A stretch of 64,000 nt of DNA, from assembly GCA_023846275.1 (NCBI GenBank), contig JAIUJO010000142.1, forward strand, positions 1,190,409 through 1,254,408. Direction: 5' to 3'. Of this stretch, positions 35,001 to 48,320 are shown in pieces (the first letter of the stretch is position 1; the number at the start of each line of letters is the position of its first letter). Under the pieces are notes generated by a model. It was not told where the DNA came from, did no database searches, and was given only the letters and a program-made list of their open reading frames with translations. A program made the position numbers and the translations under genes. Origin of the DNA: Vanilla planifolia. Lineage: Eukaryota > Streptophyta > Magnoliopsida > Asparagales > Orchidaceae.

Positions 35001-38000
35001 AAAAGGAAAATTAAAAAGTGCAACAAACAAGGGTGAATTGTAATTGGCCCTCATAATAGGAACAATATAAGAGACTAACTAAAAGTTTAGACACCAAATT
35101 TTGAATGGCTCTAAGTCCATATAGGACTAGTATCCAATGGAAAGTCTATGTGATCTGTAGAATGCTACTATGTCACAACCTTATTAAAGTTTTTCAAATA
35201 TAAAAACAAAACTACAACATGTTGAATAATTCTAAAGAAAAAACAATTCTATATTTTTCTCTACAAAGAAGAAATAATGTCTTATTTTATTACATATGAT
35301 GCCTGGCACGATATGAATGTAGATATCAAAAGGTTATATAGTTTTTTATGCTATGTTGAAAATATAAATGATCCCCATAGTTTCCTTAATAACGTAATGC
35401 ATGGTCTTATTTGTGTGGCAATGAGGAAATGAAGAATTAATGTTTCCAAAATTTTGAATAATTAAATGATCATATGTAATTTCACTAATGGTTGATTTAA
35501 TTAATCATAACTTATATTGTTTTATGTATATTTTTTATAAGTAGTTGATATCTCCTAAAAACATTTAATTAATCGTTCCACAATTACAAAATATTGAGGT
35601 CACAATAGTTATAATTTATTACTTAAAATTCCTTATTATTTTTATCAAGAGTTCTAAAGGCTATGGTTCACATGCTAACAAGTTACCATTCAATGATTTG
35701 GAGTGTCTCATCAAAGTGTTATTATTACCAATTCAATCTATTGGTTCAAATGAGTTCAACACATAAAGGTAACCATAGTGAGTGCGATTGATTCCAAATA
35801 TGTTATGCATTGAAATTAAGTAACACACACAAGAGTGCAATAATTTGTATTGGTCTAAGGGACTATCATATTGTATGATGAGAACCGTATTAACAATCAT
35901 TTTATGAAAAGATTGATGAGGTGATAAACAAAGCTAATTGAGGAATTAAATTGCAAAATCTAAGCCAATGTGGCTCAATCATAAGTTTGATTAATGTATT
36001 AGTGCATTACTTTAACTAAACTGTTTGACACAAATTTGAGGGATTTTAGAGAAATCCAAATGGTTTGCACCATGCCACATATTCTGATGACAATCTTACT
36101 TTAAAGTAAGATATCTTTTAGTACATTAATGGATTTTGTGATTGTATGTTGCAAGAAAAACAAACTGGAGTCAATATATTTGTGTAATGTTTGGCAATGA
36201 ATTGTAGTTTCTGAAAGACCTTAACACAAAAAGGAACCATAAAACGTAGCTTTGATTTATCATCCTTAAGAAATGTGCATAGAAGATGGCATTCTTGATG
36301 TGAAATGTTATACTAGGCTGATTACGAAATCGGAATGCATATTCTAAGAAATTATTCTCAATTTGAGTAATCCAAACTAATTCTTGATGCATTATTAAAA
36401 TGTTTTCAACGAATTTGAAAGTTCTATGTTGGATAGCCCACTTAGCTATGATTGTGCTTCTTACAAAGCAAGATATAATTCAATTCTACAATGAACTCTG
36501 TATCTGTGCATGTTAAAAAGAGTCTATAATTGTCATCATATTTGTTTAGTCATTAATGAACATATTAGTACAATTGAAAGCCTTGATAATGGTGCAAATA
36601 ATCCCCAGAAGTAGAGAGTGTGATATATTGTCTAATTAAGTCCATCATTCTTAACAGTTGCCATTGAATATGTCTTTACATAAGGTTGATTTCGAGGATG
36701 TGATAGCCAACGAATCAAGGAGTACTAGATGATGAGGATGCAGACATTTGTTTTGTAATGAAAATTGATGAATAATTACATTAGCTATTAGATAAAATGA
36801 GAAAGAAATTGTTGAGAAAAAGATGCATTTTTTCTTATTCTTTGCATATCTTATCCTAAAAAGAACAAATTAATTTGATAGGTAGCTTCTTAATTAACAA
36901 ATTTTCTGTTGTATTAATACTACAAAAAAATATTATAATAGTAATATATTACGTAATCAGTTTATTATAGCAAAAAGTACTCAAAATTATATTAATTTTT
37001 TTATATCTTTGTTATAATCAAATTCAAGTTTGATGAGAATATATTTGAATGGATTGGATTGGAATTCTTTTTTGCACAAAAAAATCATGATCTAAGATAT
37101 ATGAACAATAGTTATCATTTATTAAAATTAAGAGATTATATGGACATTTATTTCCCTGCTAAGAAACAAGCCACACCAAATAGATTCATTCCTTGTTCCT
37201 AGAATATGATTTTCTTTACATTAGTTATTTTAACAAAAGTAATTTATCAAAATTTATTTCTTAAGCCAAAATGAATGATATACGATAACCTTTAGTGGTT
37301 TTTCAAGATTTTAGTTCATTATTTTTATCACAAATGCTTAGTAATTTCCATAAGAACAAATTCATGTTAGCCATAATGATTATATGAATCCTATCCATAC
37401 ATTTGATAATGGAGGAATTAGTTGGATGACTTTCCCTATGGTCACTATATGATAGATGAACACCGCCCATCGTCACATTTAATTCAAACTTTGCAAACTT
37501 TTGGAATTTGTTAGGATTTTAGAACTTGAAATGAATACAATTACAAGATATTTAAGCCTACTAATTTTTTTACTACATTTTGTTCCTTGAATATGTGTTA
37601 TAATTTAACAACGTTGCAAAGAAATTGATTCATTCTATTTAGTTGGATTACTATACTACAATGGATTCCAATCCTTGTTTGAATCAATATAAGGAATGAT
37701 TAATTATTTGATTGGATAATAATGTTTCTATAATCCAAGGTTATCACATAAATTTAAACAAAATAGTATTTTAATCGCTTCAGCTTATACATTTTTTAGA
37801 TTCTATGTAAATTGAGAGCGTTTTAATAGCTCTGCCAAGTAGTCTCAAATCACACAAATGCAACCTATATGGCATTGGTTATTTCTAGTTAATCCACTAG
37901 AATTTAATTTTTTCTAAATCTACTACTAGGGAAGTCCATTCACCCATTCTTTTTTATTTTTCAATTAATCTCAAAAAATCAAGGATGCGATGTATATTTA

Positions 38001-38200
38001 CCATTTATGGATCTATTGAACTTCTTTATTTAATTAGTCAACATTTTAAAATTCATAAGTATTATATTTAACTGTGTCAGGAAAATCACAGGTAATATTT
38101 GCTCATCGAATCTTTTTGAATTTTTACCTTGTAGATATTAGAGCATTTGAGAGATAGTAGAACAATAAAGTCTCAATAACTATTTAGTTTGTGTGAGTAC
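32000..38200. other. Unassigned AT-rich DNA between LINE 3 and LINE copy 2
   Basis: No coding region could be supported. The upstream end of LINE 3 may reach somewhat beyond 32000. The frame at 36171-36392 (-) has a weak KNAIFYAHFL resemblance to copia RT KNAFLHGxL but no second motif, so it is not called. A possible short inverted-repeat element lies at 37030-37700. Confidence 0.4.
37030..37700. repeat. Possible MITE-like unit with imperfect terminal inverted repeats
   Basis: ttgaatggattggattggaat near 37045 is roughly inverted by attccaatccttgtttgaat near 37667. The paired arms are about 25-28 bp with a few mismatches and enclose roughly 620 bp without coding potential. No target-site duplication was confirmed, so the reading is tentative. 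Confidence 0.3.
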
Positions 38201-38299
38201 ACTTCAATCCTTGTAGAAGCATTTAGTGGATCATGATGTTGGGTTTGTTTAGTGACAAGATTGATTACTAATGGGTTCGATAAGCAAGAAAAGTCCCTA

Positions 38300-38530
38300 T
38301 AAGCATGAAAAGTGCATTTGTTTATAAATTGAAACTCAACTTCTTGAAATTGTTATTAAAGGGTAATTAGTTATATAAGAGGCTCCATAATAATAGAGAT
38401 ATTTTGGAAGGTTCATAATCATTCCATACTTTTTGTGACTTATGATAAGGCACTTAATTAACTTTGTGCTTATACTATGATGATTCCATAGTGAATTTAC
38501 CATCCTTAATGAGGGTCCAATAATTGTTTC
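38300..38530 (-). pseudogene. LINE copy 2 zf-RVT domain
   Basis: Zinc-binding region that follows the RT in plant LINEs. The minus strand reads WTLIKDGKFTMES (about 38480-38525), matching WxxSxDGxFSVKSAY. Then KVWNDYEPSKISLLLWSLLY (38377-38436) and LPFNNNFKKLSFNL (38320-38365) match KIWKxxxPPKIxLFLWRLLxNxLPxxxNLxRRG. The cysteine cluster beyond this point cannot be read reliably. The open frame 38336-38626 is in another register. Confidence 0.75.
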
Positions 38531-39149
38531 CATCCTTATATATTTTGTTCCAAGTATCACAAAATAAAAAATAGTGAGATAATTCTTGATATATGATTCC
38601 AACTCATTAAGCATGCTCCACAACATTTTATATAAGGGAACTTACATCTCAAGTATGTAAAATAGACATCATTTGAGGTGTAGACGTTTTAGAAAAGATT
38701 TACATTATATGCATCCACAATATCCTTTAATATCTTAACCAGTAAACCATACTTTTAATAAAGGAAGCAAATCCACTTCTAACTAACCAAATGTTGCATT
38801 CTCACCAAATCATTATTACCCAAAAGAAAACTATTTGTCACACTTTATAAAAAATTAATAATATTATTAAGAAGACAAGATATAATTTTATTTATAAAGT
38901 CCTATTGTCTAGAGGACATAATCGACAAGTATGACCTTCCATTGAGAGTAATCTCTTTTTGCATATTTTGTTAATCTAGTGTTTGAAGTGGACCACTTAT
39001 TTCCTACCTCCGAATAATGTGTTTTTGTGTTAAGGAATTGGAAGGTAGTATCTTTTCTAAAGCAAGTGCGCCTTGTTAGTGTTCTCCTACTTGTGTTTCA
39101 TGTTTGTGCATCAAATAAAGATGATCTATTGTACATTAATCTACAAACT

Positions 39150-40235
39150 TGATCTAACTTGGGGATTAGAGAGGAATAACTTGAGATTTTTGATTAACTG
39201 TTTATCACCTCTTAAGAAGAGCAAAAGGCAATACCAAAGCACAAATGGGACCTTTATTGACAACAACTTGGAGTGGCATAGTGCTTCGCTTTACTTTATA
39301 TATGTTGATTGTTTAAAGCTCTTCTTTGTTTTTTAGCTACTATATGGACAAGAAATAGGGATAGGAAATTACCATGCTTTAGCCAATGGGAAAGTTAGAT
39401 GGAATGATTTCCTTTCTCATTAATATTAAAAAACAACCAGCTTATATTATAGATACTTATCATTAGATTATTGAATTAACTATTGAAGTTTAACATATCT
39501 AATAAATGCTTCTGCTATGATATATAAAGTAACACATTCTTATAGTGTAGCTTGATATTAAAACTATTTCCTTTGATCTTCATTTGAATCATGGAATTGC
39601 TCTTATGAAAGCATGATTTCTTTTGCAGGTAACATATTTTAGTAATTTTCCATTCTTTAGTGATAGTTGATTACTTCACTCAGATGATGGTGGGTGCGAA
39701 ACTCTATAGGCTGACTACCAACAACTTAGTATATTTTTCAGAAATAATACGTTCAAATTCTCATACATTCTTTGAAAGATATATTGCAATTAGTCTTCAG
39801 AAGGAAAATTAAATTATCACTACTGCATTCTTTTGATGATGGTCCACTACTTAGAAAGTTATTGATAGCATCATAAATGTCATCTTGAAATTTAGACCAA
39901 TAATGCTTATAAAATGAAACATTAAACCCACATAATCTACAAGCACATAAGGAATCCATCAAAAAGTATTTTTTTGTATTTTTTCCCCATTAACTAACTA
40001 AATTAGCAAGATATTTCTTTTAACTGAGTCTAAGCATCATAAATTAAGGAACCTCAAATTTTTCTTATTAAGGAATAGTGAAACAACAAGTAGTCCACAA
40101 CATATTTGGTAATTAAATTATTCTCTAAGACACAACATCCACTTGGATCTTTAATTCTTTTTATATTACCCTTCATTTGCTTTTTATTGAACATTGTATG
40201 GATGAAATTTGTGTTTCTATAACCATCCTTAAGCT
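39150..40235 (-). pseudogene. LINE copy 2 reverse transcriptase
   Basis: The N-terminal block (about 40140-40230) reads KDGYRNTNFIHTMFNKKQMK then GNIKRIKDPSG in one frame, matching KDGDRNTKFFHxxxxxRxxxNxIxRIxDxxG of plant LINE ORF2. The open frame 39753-39962 reads GFNVSFYKHYWSKFQDDIYD, AINNFLSSG and LIFLLKTNCNISFKE. This matches PDGFxxxFYKxxWxxxxxDVxxAVxxFFxxG...xLIPKxxxxxxxxxFRPI. At the catalytic box SHLCFG is followed by a one-base deletion relative to copy 1 (SHLCFVDC), which destroys it. Confidence 0.85.
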
Positions 40236-41399
40236 ACACAGTGCCTATCTTTTAACTCTTATCCGTTTGATGTGGTTTTTTTCTAGTACATCATGTAGAG
40301 GTTCAACTTGAAGATGTACTAGTTCTATTCAAACTTGGAGCCCTTTGAGGACTGGTTACTATACTTTTCAATAATTTACATTTTTATTATTATTAATTAA
40401 ATGAATTACAATACACCTTTACTTATTACATATTTCTATTTATTTTTATTTGTTCATCAAGTTATCTACATTTACAATTTAGTTTAAGTTGTTTAAGAAA
40501 CAATAGGAAATGTTTTGGAGATTTTATCTTATATTAAGTATGGACCTTCCCTTCAACCATCTCAAAATCCATAAATAGAAAATTTGATTGAAAATTGATT
40601 TAAAAAAAGATTAAAATTTAGTTTTTGGCTTTTTTGCTGTCATCCACCTTGGTCAACTATCATTACAATCACCATTAGAGGTGACTCATCAACTCGTGCT
40701 AAGTCTTTTCTGTCCATATTAATGCTAAAGCAAACCCAAAGTGTCAATGCCTTTTTACTGATACTACTCGCCCAAATTGGAACACAAAGTGACGCAACAA
40801 TCCATACATGTCACATGGTGTGTTGCCTATTACCTAACTTCTCCATTACTACTACTCAAAATGCATGTGCACATTTGGGAACTAATTATAATAATTAATT
40901 ATTATTTTTTTAAAATAATTTTTATTTTTTTGAAAAATTTTAGTTACATATTTTCTAATTTTCTATGAACTTTAAAATTTTAAAATGTCTTATAGAATTC
41001 TAGAAAAGCATCTCATAGTATTCATAAATGTTCGTTCATCTTAAGCGATGTTTGTTCTAAAAATCACAACTCATCTATAATGCTTTGAAGTTATTTGCCT
41101 TCTCTATAACATGGTATTCTTCTTCTACAATCCTCAACAATATTTTAGAAAATTTAAGTTTTACTCCATTCTTTAAAGTGTGTTTTAGCTCTCTTAAGCA
41201 TATAAACTAAGGCCTAAATTACTGTCCTAGAAATTGGAAGACACTAATTCTAAGCAACAATTGGGGAGAATTATATACTTTCAATCAATGAAATGGAATC
41301 TAAGTTGTTTAGAATTAGTTTTAATTACTATTGAAGAAATGATGAATAATAAAGATTTGTAAAACAAGAACTAGTTCATATGTTGAGCATCTATTTTAG

Positions 41400-41605
41400 G
41401 ATGGCTTTGAGAAAATCATGATTTATTAGGGTTCTATCCACAAGAGGGACCTTTATATTTCTAAATATTAGAAAATATATTTGCCAATCATTTCTATTTA
41501 GGAAGACAAATTGGTCTCCACAAACAATCTTAAATCCCTCCAAAGATTTGTTATATTAATAAACAAGTTGTTGGCATACGAAAAAAGATAGCACATCATT
41601 TACGT
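41400..41605 (-). pseudogene. LINE copy 2 APE endonuclease, internally deleted
   Basis: The minus strand reads GFKIVCGDQFVFLNRNDW (about 41490-41540), matching PWxVxGDFNxxLxxxDR with the GD kept. About 15 residues later comes VDRTLINHDFLKAI (about 41401-41441), matching LDRxLxNxDFxxxFP. Complete endonucleases have a much longer segment between the blocks, including the SFTW-type motif. Copy 1 shows the same joint. Confidence 0.75.
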
Positions 41606-42342
41606 ATAACCATGTGAAGGAAATATTCTTAACTATCAATTTTTAACATTATAAGTACTACAACCAGTACACCTATAACTTGTTAGAAATGTTGCTTTAC
41701 AATGGTGAAAATTTAGACACTTTAAAATGATATCCATTTATCTATTACTTGTGAAGCATTCCAATGTTGCAATTAACTTAATCTTTTGTAATCTTAACAT
41801 GTCATTTCGGAAACAAGCTACCATAGAACTAACTGCACCCTTTATGTTGAAAAATAAGACATTAATAATTAAAATCTATAATGTTGACATTTGGAGATCC
41901 TTGAATGCTCATTTTTCTCAGTTTTAGGAAAATGATTTTTTGACATTCCATTTAGTGTCTTTTCTTATTGATTTGTCACTATTAGCCATTGTGAAGCCAT
42001 TCAATTCTATCCTACAAAGCTTGAGAGTCTTTACTTTTTCTTAAGGATCTTTATTCAATCGTTTGATAGTTTGAATATCTACTTGTTGTTTAAGCTACAT
42101 GTCCTTCCTAAGTTCTAAATTAGACGAATATTTTGACTATTACATTATATTTCCTAATTGAAATTGATCATGCTATCATTGAATAGATGATTAATAGTAC
42201 AATTAGGTTTCTTTATTATGTGTTGATTTTTAGTGATGTAATGGGGTACTGATAATGTTTTATACATTGATGGCTACCAAAGTTTGAAGTTTCACATTAC
42301 ATATTTCTTCACTAATTGGAAGTGTCTCATCTTCTCCATTTT

Positions 42343-42570
42343 TTACATAGATGGGTTTAGAATGCTTTTCTTGCTTGCATTGAACCATTGAGAACCCTTG
42401 TTTATAGTTACTTCGATATTATTTGGAAAAATTTTCATTAATTTTTTTTTCAATAAACCATTGTTGCACCCAGTCTCTCTAGAGATTCTAATATCTATGG
42501 GGATATTTTTTGTAAAATTGACCAAAACACAAACTCGAGACACATGAAGCCTTGTTAAGTTTATTCTCAT
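42343..42570 (-). pseudogene. LINE copy 2 ORF1 (DUF4283/CCHC)
   Basis: The 75-residue open frame contains SRVCVLVNFTKNIPIDIRIS, the block that links DUF4283 to its zinc knuckle. In the neighbouring frame (42377-42424) the knuckle reads ENFSK, stop, YRSNYKQGFSMVQC. The spacing C-x2-C-x4-H-x4-C fits with three of four ligands changed (Tyr, Asn, Phe for Cys, Cys, His) and only the last Cys intact. Upstream, IFESIVKR and RIGNNLMLDVQ (near 42770-42850) resemble the DUF4283 core but are less certain. Confidence 0.75.
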
Positions 42571-43370
42571 AGAAATACTTTTAAAGTCTTGCTAACTATT
42601 AACATGATTGAGAATAGAGCCTATTTCTTGACAAAGATGATTGGATGGTGCTCCAATGAGATCCGCACTAGAGCTTACAAAGGTTTGGTATTGAGCTAAA
42701 ATGTGAGAAACATTTGAGGACAGTCATTTGAAAGAATACAATTTTTTGAAAATTGTACATCCAACATTAAATTATTTCCAATTCTAGTTGAAATATTGGG
42801 AGCACATGCTTACCTCTTCACAATAGATTCAAAGATTGCAATTTTTTTGAATTTGTGCTCTTTGAAATTCCATGTTTGGTAATCTAACTGAAAATATTAC
42901 TTATAAAAGTTAGTTCAAAGGGATTAACCTTTTTGGAGACATCATCCTCATCAAACATGACCTTTTCTTCACACTTTCAAAAAGACATTAGCATTATCAT
43001 GATTTGCATGGATCAAAAACTTACCCAAATTTACTATAATAGAAAGGAAACAAAGTTAATGTGCATGAGCTCTACCAAATAGAGGAGACTTGCATACTTA
43101 CAAGAGAATGTCCTTAAAATCATATTGGAATTGTCATCTTGCTCAAAGAATCCATGAAATATTCTATCATCTTTTAGTTGCTATTAGCTCTTCATTTCAA
43201 ATATCAACTTTTTTGCTAATGCTTCATTAATTTCCTTCATTTTCATTTACTCCTTTTAGTACGTTTTAGTTTAATACATTCATCTTAAGTCAATGACATC
43301 CTTGGATCATGTTGTGTGTGTTTCAATAAGAGAGGGTGAATTACAAAGAACAAATTATTTTCTTCTCAAA

Positions 43371-45130
43371 AAAAAATTTTAAGAAAATGTTTAGAAACAT
43401 TTATAATAAGCTTAAATAAATATCTAAAAGTAATTTTGTGAAAGTTTTAATTTTTATTTGAAATATGAAAATTTCTATTTAATATTAAATTTTTAATTAA
43501 ATAGTGAAATAGTAATGTCAGTGAAAAGTTTGGAGTACATTTAAGATTTTTTTAGATGATTTAGCCTAAAATCAAAACTATGTCCACTCTCAAGTAAAAC
43601 AAGGAATAAAAAATATATATGTATTTTACTAAATATGGGCATGCTAAACTATCAAAATAATTAAAAAAGAAAAATGGGCTACAATGGCCTTGTAATAAAG
43701 TAAGATTTATAAAAAGAGCAAACGAAAGTGGCAATTAAAATATGCACAAAGTAATTCCTACACTAAAGAAATCCTCAACAAAGCACAAGTATTTTAATTT
43801 ATTAAAATAGAAAAATAAGAAATAAGAGCTTTGTATTTTTTAAAAAAGAATATCAAGTTGGTGAAGGGCATAATGTATAAAGGTAACGATGAGCATTAGC
43901 TGCTAATGGTTCAATGTCATTACTTCAAATGTATTGTTTAGAACTTTTTAAAAATTTTATCAATTTATTTTGATCAATAATTACCTAATTTATAAACATT
44001 TTTTTAATGGCAAATAGTATTTACCAAACCAACAATTTGTTGTTTTTAATTGACAGATATTTCTTTATTTAAAAAATAAATATTTTTAGATCACATTTAT
44101 AAGAACTAATAAATATTAGTTAAAATAGTGATTGCATAGGAGCTACATGATTAAAAGAATCTTAGAATGGTTGATTATGAAAATTATACAAATGGTCAGG
44201 TAGAAAAAACAAGAGTAATATTGATTTTTGATTTGATATGAACTATAGAATCTAAATAAAGACCTAATGACTAGATTTAATTTTACTTTTGGATTCATTG
44301 TAGACCACGCAATCATTTAATGGAGCAATTAGATTGTTAATAGAATTATCGCTTAAAAAAGGTGATTGTGGAATTGATCCTTTGATTGTAAAATTGCAAG
44401 TTTAAACAAGTCACATAACTGCAATAATCTAGAATTTAGCTATAAGGAAAAAAGCTTTAAATTTATTTCCAAGATGATGTATTTCCTACTATTTTTTTAT
44501 CCTTATAAGACATTTTGTTTTCTTTAGAAGTAGTTTGATTTTAGGGTTAGTGCCACCAAGTTTATTCAAGATGTAGTCACAACATTTCCAATAACATGAT
44601 TAATAGATCTTTGAATGTGGGGAGTAGTACCTTGATTCAAGATAATTTGACCTATGTTTAGGAGTGATGCCTCGATTCAATTATTGTAGCAAACGCGTTC
44701 AAAATTAATGTTTTATTCCTAAAAATTGTTACATCGAATTTGGTTAGTTAATTCAAGTGGAATTATTTTTTTTCATATTTTAAATTTAACATAATTTGTT
44801 TATTATCATCAAAATCTCTTTGATCCTCCACTAGGTCATTGAAATAACTACATTAACAACTTTATAATATAGCAAAAGTAAACATTAAATTTTTGATATA
44901 TGTATTTATTCGATCATATAACTACCTTTTCTAATGGGAAAGATTCAATTGTACACACATAATACACACACACACTCATATAATTTTTCCTTAGCCTAAC
45001 ACTCAAATGAGCTTACATTATCCAACTTAAGTTTTTAAAAAAAAATGTTGCATGTAACCAAGCTCTAAAAAAATCATTTTATCATGTTGTACTTGCAAGT
45101 TTCGAGAAAAATATTATCATGCTAAGAATC
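43371..45130. other. AT-rich spacer, no gene
   Basis: No motif, long repeat or reading frame recognised. Confidence 0.5.
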
Positions 45131-48100
45131 TTACAATTTTTCTCATTCAGAAAACTAAAACATAAATAGAATATCTACAAAATAAATAAAACCACTCAAT
45201 TCTAATCCAATCTAAAGTATCCTGAATAACTACCAAAGTCTAATATAAAAGAATAACTTGTAAGCACCAAGTCTAACAAGACAATCTGATACAGTCCTAT
45301 ATCCAATAAAATATAATTGATAAGAAATAAGTATGAAATCTATTATTATTGATGATGAAATAAATAAAATGAATTTTTTAACTAATTCACTAGCACTAAC
45401 AATCTTTAGCTCAATTCATACTAAAATTTCAACAACTTGATTTTGCTATAAATGGGAGAGCAAGGTGGCTCAATGAGCAATCTTTGAGTCATGCAATAAA
45501 ACTATTATGCACTAATACGAAGTATGACTGTAATAATGGAATAAATGTTATGAATGAATGACTTCAGTTTCCAACTAACAAAATGATACAATCATCTACT
45601 AACTAATTCAATATATATTGCCTTACATATGACTAACCAGATACTTGGCATCCACTTCATGATGTAATATAATTTCATATGCATAGTGATCATGATAGAC
45701 CCTATCACTTTTTTAAATAATGTAATTTAGCATTTGACATTTTAATAATAATCACATGGGCATCCATGTAGGATTCTAGGAGTCTTCAAGAACCACAGGT
45801 GGTACTCAATAGAAAAAATCACACCATCGAATTTCTTATGAGACTAGATGTGTAATTGTTACCTTTTGAGACAATTCATACAATAGTTTCTAAAAATTCT
45901 AGTGATTCTTATCATGAAATGTGATACTCCAACCATAAGCTTGACTATTAGAATTTAACTAACATCAAGCAAAGGGAATGAGCCAGCTAACATGTCTATC
46001 TCCTTAATGAGTGTCGATAATTTAGTGTCCATTATATCTAAATATCTTAAGGTTCCCTCTAAATCCTAATTCAACTATCTAGAATTTCTTAGCCCATTTT
46101 TCTTATATTTAATCTTGCCCAGATTTTATTTTGGACCTTTCTTATTTAAGATATCCATAGAGCTCATAATGGCTTGCCTTTTAACCTTAAATTCTATATT
46201 TAACTTATTACTAGTGCAAATAAGCCACGACTCACACAAGTATCACTAGTGACTTTTATAATCCCAAGGCAATCCATTGTGATCTTAAAATTCATAAGGC
46301 CTCTCATAAGCATCCACAAATTCCTTAGATCACCATTGAGAGTGTCATCTTGTGACTTAAAAGCCTAAGTAGAATTACTTGTGGTCTTACCCAAATAACC
46401 TATTCAGTCTAAGGTCTAGCTAACAACTTTGCTATATTACTTACCTTAAGAGACCTAGCACAACCCTATTTCTTATTGCAACCTCTTTGACCTTCTGGCC
46501 ATGTCTTGGCATATAGCCTAGCTAATGAAAACTTAATTTTCATCATTTATAAAGGTTCACAATTGGTATTTCTTGAGCTTATAATAAATATCTTTTATTA
46601 TAGCTTGCTTTTCTATTAAGTTTTTCTATAGCTTAGAGCGTGGTTCCAAACATATGCTTACGTTGGATATTCATGCCCAAGAACCTTGAAGTCAAAATTT
46701 TACTATACTAAAGTCTATGAATTTTCTATAAAACCTTTACCATATTGTCAAACCTTAACCTTAATAGTTTTAGTTATAACCAAACTCTTTGGATGCCAAT
46801 CGTATCCCTACTTAACTTAGCGATCTTCTAAGGCCTTAAGTCAAGCGCTTCATGACTTTTTAAGTACTAAACAAGAACTGCACATACCTTAAAATCCATT
46901 TAGGTTCCCTTGAGGGTTGAACTAATGCCTCCTATAACTGAACCAAGCCCATGATTCTATGCTTCACAAGCATACCCTAAACAAAAGAATGGTATGTTGC
47001 AACATTGTCTATAGCTTTTTTTATTTATTTTCATGTGTCTTTAAATTGTTTATTACATAATCTATGGTATAACTTATATCATGCCACATTTCATAAATTT
47101 TATATCCAAGATTTTAGTGATAAAGTACCCATTTATACCATGTCATGCTATGAACAAAACTTGCGAGTAATTTTCAAAATAATCGTATTCCCTCAATTCA
47201 AAAATAAATTTCAAACTATAAGTTTATATAAAAAAATATATGATAAATCTCAATTTTATACACTTCTTTATTAATAATGGCATGAAACTCTTTGTATATT
47301 AAAGCAATAATCAAAAAGTACGTATAATATTCAATCTATATTATCAAACATTAATTATACTTAGAAAGAAGAAGAATTACACTAAGGATCCTAACTCTTA
47401 ACGATATATAATAAGAAAAAAGGGCTATTATGTCAAGGTTGTGTGGGTTATATTCAATAAATATTTGATCTCCATGATTTTCCAATTTTTCAACAATTAT
47501 GATGATAATCTACACTTAATACATCAATTCTTAGATAACGAACATAAATAACAAAATAGGCATAACATTTAACATAACACTTATTTTACATGGTAATTTC
47601 TATGCAAAGAGGTGTATTTGACCAACAAATTGCTATTTTAAAATCATCTTTCACATCTATTTATAACCAAAGCCAAACATGCAATATATGACCACGTAAT
47701 TTGCTTTGCATTCAGATGAAAAATGTAGTATACATTTTTTATCACTTAACTAGAAACACTACATAAGAAAGTGTGAAAATTCAACCATTCATTTACTAAA
47801 TTAATCTCCCTTATTCTTGTGTGGAAAGAATTCCCTCCTTAAACAATTTTTATGAAAAGGAATGACTAATTATTGTCACAATCAATTTCCAAGGTTTCAT
47901 AAAATTTTAACAATGCAATTCCTTTTTTATCTTGGCTTAGAGCTTAGCTAAATTTATTATATGAACTCAAGTATTATCGTATGTTGAAAAGTCATGTAGA
48001 GGAGTTCTCTTCTGTAAGATATTTCCTTGCTTGAAAGCTCTAATCCACCTTCTTCTTCCTCATAGCTTGCCTCACATTTTTTACTTAGCCTCCATTAAGC

Positions 48101-48320
48101 TGGCTCCTCCAAATTCGCCTTTTATCTTTGAGTTTTCTTTAGTTACAAGCACATCTTAATAGGTTATACAGCCATAGCCATACTACCTTAAATAAATAAT
48201 GTACTTCGAGATAAGCTAGTTTTGGGCTTGAGTAGCCACAATTCGTTACTTTAAATTAAAATTCTTCTAATTATACCCCTTTTGGCTTTCTATATAAAGC
48301 TCCTCAAATTTAAGAATCAA
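45130..48320 (-). repeat. Possible old, mutated LTR (or LTR-derived region)
   Basis: Somewhat less AT-rich than its flanks and without pol-like frames. Its layout resembles the solo LTR at 12461-15414. An A-rich stretch (45130-45300) is followed by an 'agcaaggtggctcaatgagc' block (near 45459), comparable with 'gggaatgagctacgcccagt' at 13149, then several short motif-poor kilobases. A CTTTATATAG box reads on the minus strand near 48290, where a promoter would lie in that orientation. No termini or target duplication were found, so this is an inference from similarity of layout. Confidence 0.3.

Larger units (their letters stand above)
38200..43370 (-). pseudogene. LINE retrotransposon copy 2 (most complete LINE in the window)
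   Basis: Minus-strand LINE homologous to 1-4340. Domains in order from its 5' end are ORF1 zinc knuckle (42343-42570), shortened APE endonuclease (about 41400-41600), RT (about 39150-40230) and zf-RVT (about 38300-38436). Copies 1 and 2 lie in the same orientation about 39.2 kb apart. Their homology stops at the same place at the 5' end (4340 and 43370), as expected for two insertions of one family; a segmental duplication ending there is possible but less simple. Frameshifts and stops are numerous. The 3' end is not defined. Confidence 0.8.

Noticed and set aside
36171..36392. Minus-strand frame with KNAIFYAHFL, similar to the copia RT KNAFLHG block
   Set aside because: No second RT motif could be found in any frame within 1 kb on either side, so the likeness may be chance.
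38336..38626. 96-residue minus-strand open frame as an intact gene
   Set aside because: It overlaps the LINE zf-RVT region in a different register; the meaningful motifs are in the other frame.
1..43370. The repeats at 1-4340 and 38200-43370 as the two LTRs of one giant element
   Set aside because: The repeats themselves encode LINE ORF1, endonuclease and reverse transcriptase on the minus strand, so they are coding LINE copies and not LTRs. The interior contains several unrelated elements.
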